Assembly: GCA_045590955.1 (NCBI GenBank)
Contig: JAZNSB010000041.1
Coordinates: 1-37,139, forward strand
Source: JAZNSB01 sp045590955
GTDB lineage: Bacteria; Pseudomonadota; Alphaproteobacteria; RF32; CAG-239
Direction of reading: 5' to 3'
DNA length: 37,139 nt
The position numbers were made by a program, and so were the translations under genes. Positions 31,840 to 37,139 of the stretch are shown one piece after another (positions within the stretch are counted from its first letter, which is position 1; each line of letters begins with the position of its first letter). A model generated the notes under the pieces. The model ran no database searches and was not told the origin of the DNA. It saw nothing but the letters and a program-made list of their open reading frames with translations.

Positions 31840-32984
31840 AAACAGATGCACTTGGTTATTATAAAGTATTAAATGTTAGCATGAATTCTTCTGCAGAAGA
31901 AATAAAAAACAATTACAGAGAATTAGCCAAAAAATACCACCCGGATTACAACAAAGAAGAAAGCGCAAAAGATATTTTTCAGCAGATATCACAAGCATAT
32001 GACGTTTTGTCAGATATAAAAGGCAGAGAAATATATAATGTTTTGAGTTTGATTTATGATAAGCAAAATTATCCGGATTTAGATTTGCTTGTAAACTTTT
32101 TTTGCCCTCAAGACAAAGAAAGTATAAATATCAGAAGCATATATGTTGAAAAAATAATCGGAAAAATAATCGGATATAAACACATTAACAGCAATAAAAT
32201 TTGCAATTTTAAAACAGCAAGCAGAGAACTGTTAACGGCCTCTTTCATAAATTGGTTTTTTGGCTGGTGGTCTGTTAAAGGTTTCAGTAAGAACATACAA
32301 GCTATCAAAAATAATTGTGCGATGGTCTTTGCTAATGATGCAGAAAACTTAAAAATATCTTTGCATAACAGTGTATATTTCTTACTCAAAGAACAAAGAC
32401 AAAAAGCCAACGCTTTTGCAAATTTAGCCCTAACATTTGCCGATTATCATGAAAAAGTTGTTATCCAATCATATAAAAACATTATAGGTTGTGAAAAAGA
32501 TATTAAGTTACGCCCATGGAATAACAACAAACTGAAATATATTCAATATATTATGCCAACGCTTTTGATAATGATGATTTTTTCTGTATTTGCCGGAAAA
32601 TATGTTGATCACAGTGCTTTTTTTCAAACACTTAAAAAAACAACCACGGTCAATAATTATGCAGAAATACAAAACAGAGGTAACACATATATAGACGATA
32701 GTGTGTTAAACATTATAAAAATTCCGTTAGATTTAAATGATGATAATACTTTGTATCACTTCACATCGGAGACCAAAGTTTTATATGGTCCTGATACACG
32801 TTTTGATGTGTTGACCACACTTCCGGCGCAAACCACTGTCAGAATTACCGGATATACGGCAGACAATAAGTGGTATAGAGTGATGTTGGACAATTCAGAT
32901 ATGGGTTACGTACCTCAAAGCGCACTTGTCAAGGGCATCGGATCACTGACGATTCCTGCTGATAGTAAAATCATTAAAAAATAG
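31836..32984 (+). CDS. J-domain, transmembrane and SH3-domain protein
   Basis: This 382-residue protein starts with a J domain (residues 1-66: GYYKVLNVSMNSSAEEIKNNYRELAKKYHPDYNKE). The HPD tripeptide needed to stimulate DnaK is intact. A middle region has no family I recognise. A single transmembrane helix YIMPTLLIMMIFSVFAGKYV follows near residues 234-254. The exported C-terminus is a bacterial SH3-like domain (TKVLYGPDTRFDVLTTLPAQTTVRITGYTADNKWYRVML to GYVPQSALV), often linked to peptidoglycan. I chose ATG 31836, overlapping the preceding stop as ATGA, over the TTG at 31830. It is the last gene of the flagellar operon, so a chaperone role in assembly or wall passage is possible but unproven. 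Confidence 0.85.
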   Translation: MKTDALGYYKVLNVSMNSSAEEIKNNYRELAKKYHPDYNKEESAKDIFQQISQAYDVLSDIKGREIYNVLSLIYDKQNYPDLDLLVNFFCPQDKESINIRSIYVEKIIGKIIGYKHINSNKICNFKTASRELLTASFINWFFGWWSVKGFSKNIQAIKNNCAMVFANDAENLKISLHNSVYFLLKEQRQKANAFANLALTFADYHEKVVIQSYKNIIGCEKDIKLRPWNNNKLKYIQYIMPTLLIMMIFSVFAGKYVDHSAFFQTLKKTTTVNNYAEIQNRGNTYIDDSVLNIIKIPLDLNDDNTLYHFTSETKVLYGPDTRFDVLTTLPAQTTVRITGYTADNKWYRVMLDNSDMGYVPQSALVKGIGSLTIPADSKIIKK

Positions 32985-32987
32985 AGC

Positions 32988-33770
32988 TTATTGCAAAATT
33001 TGTTCAATAGATATTGCTAAACCGGTATTATCATCAGTTTCAACAAATACGCCATTAATTTTTCCATCTTTTGTACATGGAATAAGAGGATTTTTTGAAA
33101 AAGTCGGACCTAATCTGTTAATGGGTTCTTCTTTTTCAAAACCAAGTACTCCGTCATGGTTCCCGCACATTCCCACATCTGTGATATATGCGGTTCCTTT
33201 TGGTAAAATTTTTGCATCGGCCGTCGGCACATGAGTATGTGTTCCTGTTACCACAGACACACGAGAATCAAGATAGTGCCCGATAGCTTGTTTTTCAGAA
33301 GTTGCTTCAGCATGAACATCAACAAAAATAGCACTAATGTTTGCGCCCATAATATAATTTTTAAGCAATCTATCCAAAGCCACAATTGGTGGTTCCAAGC
33401 TTTCCATAAAAACTCTTCCCAACACCTGAGTAATCAGAATTTTTCTTCCATCTGCAAGTTGTGCTTCATAAAAGCCAAATCCTGGAGTATTTTCAGGATA
33501 ATTTAGCGGGCGAACAATTCGTCTGTCTTCATTTAATATCGGCACAATATCTTTCTGGTCCCAAATATGGTTTCCCGATACCATTGCATCAACACCGGCT
33601 TCAATCAAAGATTTGTATGCTTTGGGCGTAATACCAAAACCATGCGAAGCATTTTCGCAGTTTACAATGGTAATATCAGGTTTATATTTTTGCTTAAGAT
33701 GATCTAAAGAGTTAATAACTGCACTTCTGCCGGCTTTTCCGACAATATCACCCAAATATAAAATTTTCAA
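32988..33770 (-). CDS. ymdB: YmdB family metallophosphoesterase
   Basis: This 260-residue protein belongs to the YmdB/TIGR00282 family, in which Bacillus YmdB hydrolyses 2',3'-cyclic AMP. The metal ligands are all visible: GDIVGKAGR at the N-terminus, NCENASHG near residue 38, SGNHIWDQ near 66, DVHAEATSEK near 150 and GTHTHVPTAD near 176. The start is TTG at 33770, supported by AAGGAT at 33777-33782 with 6-base spacing and by the family opening KILYLGDIVG. The gene lies just downstream of the 6S RNA on the same strand. It is convergent with the J-domain gene, 3 bp apart. Confidence 0.95.
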   Translation of the reverse strand: MKILYLGDIVGKAGRSAVINSLDHLKQKYKPDITIVNCENASHGFGITPKAYKSLIEAGVDAMVSGNHIWDQKDIVPILNEDRRIVRPLNYPENTPGFGFYEAQLADGRKILITQVLGRVFMESLEPPIVALDRLLKNYIMGANISAIFVDVHAEATSEKQAIGHYLDSRVSVVTGTHTHVPTADAKILPKGTAYITDVGMCGNHDGVLGFEKEEPINRLGPTFSKNPLIPCTKDGKINGVFVETDDNTGLAISIEQILQ

Positions 33771-33793
33771 TATTCAATCCTTGAGACAATTTA

Positions 33794-33965
33794 AAAAAAT
33801 AGAAAGAGGGCCATAGGCGTCGTAGAGTTTACAATTCAACACGAACCGCTATAAACAAGGTGGTAGCAGTAGTAAACAGACCAGGATCTGCTCAGTGACC
33901 GCCCCCATAAAATGACGTTGGCTCGGAGAATATGCGGTCTTACGAACACCACAGCTATCTCTTTC
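33794..33965 (-). ncRNA. ssrS: 6S RNA
   Basis: The reverse strand between zapA and ymdB encodes an RNA of about 170 bases with the 6S layout. The 5' GAAAGAG (33965-33959) pairs with 3' CTCTTTC (33808-33802), an internal loop follows, and GGTGTTCGT pairs with ACGACGCC. CCGAGCC downstream resembles the conserved CCUGAGCC of the 6S bubble. The RNA ends at seven T's (33799-33793). A promoter is placed to start exactly at the closing stem. Genomic position after zapA is the conserved place for ssrS. 6S RNA sequesters housekeeping RNA polymerase by mimicking an open promoter. Confidence 0.85.
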
Positions 33966-33972
33966 AATCATC

Positions 33973-34001
33973 ATTCTACATGTTTTTTATTTTTGTTGCA
34001 A
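33973..34001 (-). promoter_or_regulatory. Sigma70-type promoter of the 6S RNA
   Basis: On the reverse strand TTGCAA (34001-33996) and TAGAAT (33978-33973) are exactly 17 bases apart. The predicted start, 7 bases past the -10 box, is at 33965-33966, precisely where the 6S closing stem begins. The -10 box shares its first three bases with the zapA stop codon, so the promoter lies in the zapA coding end. Confidence 0.75.
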
Positions 34002-34314
34002 CTAATTTTATTTGATTATTCAAAGCGGTCAGCTTTTCGGCTAATTTTTCATCTAAATTACAAAGGGTTGTGTTGTCCACAAGATTTTCATCTGGGCTCA
34101 AAGTTTTGCTTTTTTTAAGTTCATAATTTTCATCTGCCATCATCAATGCCAGCATAACAAGCAACATATTTTCATTTACCTGTCCCACAGAAGCCCCCAA
34201 AGCAGTTGCCATGCTATCCAAAGTTCTGGACAAAGAAATAATTCTTGCTTCTTGTCCGTCCTCACATGCAATGGCGTATTCTCTTGAGTTAATTGATATT
34301 GTTACTTGAGCCAT
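33976..34314 (-). CDS. zapA: Cell division protein ZapA
   Basis: This 112-residue FtsZ-associated protein reads AQVTISINSREYAIACEDGQEARIISLSRTLDSMATALGASVGQVNENMLLVMLALMMADENYELKK, the conserved ZapA core. Its N-terminal beta-strands and long C-terminal helix fit the family, which bundles FtsZ protofilaments at midcell. The start overlaps the upstream coiled-coil gene by 26 bp in another frame. The 6S RNA promoter lies in its last codons. Confidence 0.93.
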   Translation of the reverse strand: MAQVTISINSREYAIACEDGQEARIISLSRTLDSMATALGASVGQVNENMLLVMLALMMADENYELKKSKTLSPDENLVDNTTLCNLDEKLAEKLTALNNQIKLVATKIKNM

Positions 34315-34534
34315 TTTCCAAAACCTTATTTAAGTTAGATATAGAATCATTTATTATATTGATTACTTGTTCTGTTTTGTCTTTCAAAATTTTACACTTT
34401 TCTTCATTATAAGTATTAAGCTTATTTTCAGTGTTTATTGAATTTTTCATTTCTTCTATATTTTTTTCTAAATCCAACAAAGACTGAGATATTTGTGATA
34501 AACAGTTCAAAGTTTTTGGCAATTTTTTTTCCAT
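34289..34534 (-). CDS. Small coiled-coil protein upstream of zapA (DUF4164-like)
   Basis: This 81-residue, entirely helical, Asn/Lys/Glu-rich protein has a heptad-like pattern (LSQISQSLLDLEKNIEEMKNSINTENK, then VINIINDSISNLNKVLE). Alphaproteobacteria commonly carry a DUF4164 coiled-coil gene directly before zapA. Position and size fit, although sequence identity cannot be judged here. It may play a ZapB-like role, which is inference. AGGTAGAGAT precedes the ATG. It overlaps zapA by 26 bp, suggesting coupling. Confidence 0.72.
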   Translation of the reverse strand: MEKKLPKTLNCLSQISQSLLDLEKNIEEMKNSINTENKLNTYNEEKCKILKDKTEQVINIINDSISNLNKVLENGSSNNIN

Positions 34535-34694
34535 ATCTCTACCTATATTTCATTAAACAACGATAGCAAAATAATATAAAGAAGTCAGATGCGCAAGATT
34601 AAAATAAAAAAAAATAAAAGCAAGTGAAGATTTTAGTTGCTAAAGATAAAAGATTAGATTAACTTCCAATAAAAAGACTAATAAGGAGATAAAG

Positions 34695-35258
34695 ATGAAA
34701 CAATTAGCAGGATCAATCAGAATTGGTTGGGTAATAGAATATAAAAACAAACCATGGACCATTACCAAAGCACAGCACATTAAACCGGGTAAGGGCGGTG
34801 CGTTTATGCAGGTTGAAATGAAGTCTGTGGAAGAAGGCACAAAAACAAATGAACGCTTCAGAACAGAAGACAGTATTGAAAAAATGATGGTGGAAGAAAA
34901 AGACGTTCAGTTTTTGTTTGAAGATGCCAGCGGATTAACATTTATGGATTCTGAAACTTTTGAACAATTTACCATGGCATCTGACATTCTTGGAGATTCC
35001 AGACCGTTTTTAACAGATGGCATGGATGTTGTGGTTAGCTTTATTGAAGGCAGACCTATTTCTGTTGAACTTCCTTTGCAGGTAACATGCACGGTTGTAG
35101 AAACAGAGCCTGTTATAAAAGGACAGACAGCATCTTCTTCATATAAACCTTCAATTGTTGACAATGGAATGAGAATTATGGTTCCTCCTTTTGTTGGAGT
35201 TGGAGACAAAATTATAGTATCAACATCAGAAGCCACATATGTAGAAAGAGCAAAATAA
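34695..35258 (+). CDS. efp: Elongation factor P
   Basis: This 187-residue protein relieves ribosome stalling at polyproline. It has the three EF-P domains. The N-terminal KOW-like domain carries the modified loop HIKPGKGGAFMQV, in which Lys33 is the expected site of beta-lysylation by EpmA. The S1-like domains contain FLFEDASGLTFMD and the signature DNGMRIMVPPFVGVGDKIIVSTSEATYVERAK. AAGGAGAT lies about 6 bases before the ATG. The 160 bp gap upstream is AT-rich, with no feature I can defend. The SuhB-like gene starts 1 bp after its stop. Confidence 0.98.
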   Translation: MKQLAGSIRIGWVIEYKNKPWTITKAQHIKPGKGGAFMQVEMKSVEEGTKTNERFRTEDSIEKMMVEEKDVQFLFEDASGLTFMDSETFEQFTMASDILGDSRPFLTDGMDVVVSFIEGRPISVELPLQVTCTVVETEPVIKGQTASSSYKPSIVDNGMRIMVPPFVGVGDKIIVSTSEATYVERAK

Positions 35259-35259
35259 G

Positions 35260-36027
35260 ATGTTTTATTTAACCCCAAATACCACAGTAATTGCAAATGC
35301 GGTAAAAAAAGCCGGTAAAATTCTTACTAAAGACTTTGCCGAAATAGAGCAACTTCAAAGTTCTGTTAACGGAGCTCAAGGATTTGCTTTGGCTTCAGTA
35401 AATAAAGTAAAAGAAGTTTTGGTTAATGAACTTAAAAAGGCTCGCCCAAACTTTGCTATTTTACAAGAAAATGACAAACCCACAGATAAAGCAAGCTGTT
35501 TTGTGATATGTCCTGTTTGTGGTGTTCAAAATTATATTAACGGACTTCCAAACGTTTGCATATCTGTTGCCATTGTAGAAAACAACGCCATTACTTGCGC
35601 AGTGATATATAACCCTATTACTGACGATATGTATTTTGCAGAAAAAGGTAGTGGCGCATTCAAAGAAGGTTTTAGAAATCAAGAGCGTTTAAGAGTTTCT
35701 TCAAAAAAAGAATTGGCAGATAGTATTGTTTTGTTTAATCAGGTGGATTCTTTTCCAAAAGAATTGTCTCAAAATGCAAGGGTTTTGGGTAATCCTGCAC
35801 TTGATTTGGCAAAGGTTGCTTCAGGTAAGGCTGATGGTGCTGTTTCTAAAAACAACACGTTTGCACAGGTTGCAGCAGGATTTTTGCTTGTTAAAGAAGC
35901 AGGCGGTTGCGTTTATGGTTTAACTCAACAAGATATCAGAAGTGAACACCTTTTTGATGTTTTGCAAGAGGGCGCTTATGTTTGCACAAATTATAATTTG
36001 GGTAAAAAAATAAAAGAAACTCTTTAA
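35260..36027 (+). CDS. Inositol monophosphatase-fold protein lacking catalytic residues (SuhB-like)
   Basis: This 255-residue protein aligns along its length with IMPase/SuhB: EVLVNELKKARPNFAIL, NGLPNVCISVAIVENNAITCAVIYNPITDDMYFAEKGSGAF, GNPALDLAKVASGKADGAV and AAGFLLVKEAGG. Every metal motif is changed. The DP(I/L)DGT..F block reads CPVCGVQNY (Cys84 and Cys87 for both Asp), GEE reads QEN, and the C-terminal WD.AAG reads AQVAAG. Phosphatase activity is therefore unlikely. The gene follows efp by 1 bp, a recurrent alphaproteobacterial pairing with suhB. E. coli SuhB has a non-enzymatic role in rRNA antitermination, so a structural role is plausible but unproven. Confidence 0.88.
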   Translation: MFYLTPNTTVIANAVKKAGKILTKDFAEIEQLQSSVNGAQGFALASVNKVKEVLVNELKKARPNFAILQENDKPTDKASCFVICPVCGVQNYINGLPNVCISVAIVENNAITCAVIYNPITDDMYFAEKGSGAFKEGFRNQERLRVSSKKELADSIVLFNQVDSFPKELSQNARVLGNPALDLAKVASGKADGAVSKNNTFAQVAAGFLLVKEAGGCVYGLTQQDIRSEHLFDVLQEGAYVCTNYNLGKKIKETL

Positions 36028-36045
36028 CTTATAAAAGGAGGAAAC

Positions 36046-36825
36046 ATGAAAAAGTTTGTATTGGTTGCAACAATATCTTTGTTTAGTTTTAGTGCCAACG
36101 CGCAGGACAGTGTCTATGTAGATTTATCTGTTTTAGATTCTCTTGGGCCTGTAACAGACAGCATTAAAACATCACCCTTGTTTCCGCCATATAAAAAATC
36201 ATCTGATAAAAAAGTTGAAAAAATAGAAAAAAAGAACAAAAAACCTGTGATAAAAAAACTTGAAGTGGTAGAAGAAACAAAACCTGTTGTTGAAAATATT
36301 GCTCCTGTGAAGGATGTTAAACCTGTTATTACAGCACCAACTTTAGAAAAAGCAGAGGTTAAAGAGGTTGTAAGTCCATCTGTTGCAGAGCCAATGGCAG
36401 AAAAAATTGAAACCCAAAAAGAGACTAAAGCTCAGCCGGAAGTTCCTGTTGAAGCTCAGGCAGAAGCCAAATCAGATACTGTATCAGAGCCTGTTGTTTC
36501 TCAAGAAAAAGTAAAAACACAAGAACCAGAGATTAATAACATTACTTTTGCAGAAGGTCAGACCAAACTTGATGATGCTCAAAAAACTAAGATAGACGGA
36601 ATCTTGAACAAATTTTCCGTAACAGAAAATAAGATAGAAATTATATCTTACAATACTCAGACAGGCAAAGATGTGTTCAAAAAACGCAGAGAAAGCCTTG
36701 ATAGGGCTATATCTGTAAGAGATTATTTGCTTGAAAAAGGTTTTAGTTCATATAGCGTTCAAGTGTTAAATGCTCCGGATAAACAAGATAAGAGCAACAC
36801 AGTTGAGTTAAATGAAGTAAAATAA
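36046..36825 (+). CDS. OmpA-like domain periplasmic protein
   Basis: This 259-residue protein has a signal peptide MKKFVLVATISLFSFSANA with cleavage after ANA. A long Lys/Glu/Pro/Val-rich spacer (about residues 45-165) follows. The C-terminal OmpA/MotB-like domain is NITFAEGQTKLDDAQKTKIDGILNKFSVTENKIEIISYNTQTGKDVFKKRRESLDRAISVRDYLLEKGF. The arginine of the S..RA.SV..YL helix is kept. The Asp of the usual TD..G peptidoglycan contact is replaced (YNTQTG), so wall binding may be altered. A strong GGAGG precedes the ATG. The spacer suggests reach across the periplasm. Placement after the efp/suhB pair is seen in related alphaproteobacteria. Confidence 0.8.
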   Translation: MKKFVLVATISLFSFSANAQDSVYVDLSVLDSLGPVTDSIKTSPLFPPYKKSSDKKVEKIEKKNKKPVIKKLEVVEETKPVVENIAPVKDVKPVITAPTLEKAEVKEVVSPSVAEPMAEKIETQKETKAQPEVPVEAQAEAKSDTVSEPVVSQEKVKTQEPEINNITFAEGQTKLDDAQKTKIDGILNKFSVTENKIEIISYNTQTGKDVFKKRRESLDRAISVRDYLLEKGFSSYSVQVLNAPDKQDKSNTVELNEVK

Positions 36826-36834
36826 AAAAAATAC

Positions 36835-36863
36835 TTGCAAAAAACACATATTTAATATATAAA
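36835..36863 (+). promoter_or_regulatory. Putative sigma70-type promoter of rpmE
   Basis: TTGCAA (36835-36840) and TATAAA (36858-36863) are 17 bases apart, giving a predicted start near 36870 and a leader of about 35 bases. The -35 box is the same hexamer as in the 6S RNA promoter of this window. GCGAT and ATCGC arms lie around the predicted start, and a small hairpin is possible. Confidence 0.6.
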
Positions 36864-36904
36864 GCGATAAATTTTATAAGAATCGCAAGTTTTGGAGAAA
36901 AAAG

Positions 36905-37139
36905 ATGAAAAAAGGAATTCACCCGGACTATCATGAAATTACATATGTAATGACAGATGGTAAAGAGTGCAAAGTTAGATCTACATGGGGTAAAGAAGGT
37001 GATGTTATGCGTCTTGAAATAGACCCTAAATCTCATCCGGTTTGGACAGGTGTTCAAAGATTGATGGATAACGTTGGTCAATTGTCTAAATTTAAGAGCA
37101 AATTTGGTAACTTTGGTCTTAAAACAGGTAACGACAACT
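36905..37139 (+). CDS. rpmE: 50S ribosomal protein L31 (3' end cut by window edge)
   Basis: The frame from ATG 36905 reads MKKGIHPDYHEITYVMTDG, then KECKVRSTWGKEGDVMRLEIDPKSHPVWTGVQRLMDNVGQLSKFKSKFGNFGL, then KTGNDN at the window edge, with no stop inside. KKGIHPDYHEI and the RSTWGKEGD..RL.IDPKSHP.WTG block are diagnostic of the alphaproteobacterial L31. The zinc-type CxxC motif is absent, as usual in that group. At least 78 residues are present, close to full length. GGAGAAAAAAG precedes the start. Confidence 0.95.
   Translation, partial: MKKGIHPDYHEITYVMTDGKECKVRSTWGKEGDVMRLEIDPKSHPVWTGVQRLMDNVGQLSKFKSKFGNFGLKTGNDN

Noticed and set aside
34535..34694. 160 bp gap before efp examined for RNA, promoter or riboswitch
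   Set aside because: AT-rich with no convincing hairpin, -35/-10 pair or reading frame beyond the efp Shine-Dalgarno.
36743..37081. 112-codon reverse-strand frame over the rpmE start
   Set aside because: It is antisense to L31 and to its promoter. L31 identity is certain.
1..37139. CRISPR arrays, tRNA/rRNA genes, insertion sequences and prophage genes
   Set aside because: No spaced direct repeats, transposase or integrase motifs, terminal inverted repeats or tRNA-like cloverleafs were seen.

Overview
The window is a compact, AT-rich stretch of bacterial chromosome with very short intergenic gaps, many 1-26 bp gene overlaps and no gap above 300 bases without a gene or RNA. It most resembles an alphaproteobacterium, probably an uncultured Rhodospirillales-like lineage. 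The reasons are a FlbD-type flagellar regulator with the Caulobacter-style order fliF-fliG-fliH-fliN-flbD-flhA, the zapA/6S RNA linkage with a small coiled-coil gene upstream of zapA, the efp-inositol phosphatase-OmpA-like-rpmE neighbourhood, and an alphaproteobacterial-type L31. This assignment is inference from gene content. I see no mobile elements, tRNAs, rRNAs or CRISPR arrays.

Region 1 (1-6520) holds an edge-truncated glycosyltransferase, an alpha/beta hydrolase, two small membrane proteins (DUF2628-like and DUF378), a SAM-dependent methyltransferase, and the classic minus-strand cluster rpmH-rnpA-yidD-yidC-engB. That cluster has a strong sigma70-type promoter with an overlapping dyad. 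A BI-1/YccA family membrane protein lies upstream of it.

Region 2 (6521-16724) holds dnaE (replicative polymerase alpha subunit) followed by two related membrane proteins, a convergent DUF2207-type membrane protein, then a GlmU-type uridylyltransferase lacking the acetyltransferase half, a small cysteine-bearing membrane protein and an M3 oligoendopeptidase.

Region 3 (16725-32984) is a 16 kb flagellar island in two transcription units. The first, fliK-flgD-flgE, is preceded by a near-perfect sigma54 (-24/-12) promoter and makes the hook. The second, fliF-fliG-fliH-fliN-flbD-flhA-flhF-flhG-(second FliK-like gene)-(J-domain/SH3 membrane protein), encodes the MS ring, switch, export gate, placement GTPase/ATPase and the sigma54 activator FlbD. 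FlbD is the natural candidate to turn on the sigma54 hook promoter, so a basal-body-to-hook regulatory hierarchy is visible within the window.

Region 4 (32985-37139) holds ymdB, a 6S RNA gene with its own promoter overlapping the end of zapA, zapA and its coiled-coil neighbour on the minus strand. On the plus strand are efp, an inositol-monophosphatase-fold protein whose metal-binding motifs are destroyed, an OmpA-like periplasmic protein and rpmE (cut by the window edge).

The most notable items are the SuhB-like pseudoenzyme beside efp, the J-domain-TM-SH3 protein and second FliK-like protein at the tail of the flagellar operon, the cysteine-containing internally duplicated hook protein, and a second sigma54-like site inside flbD.
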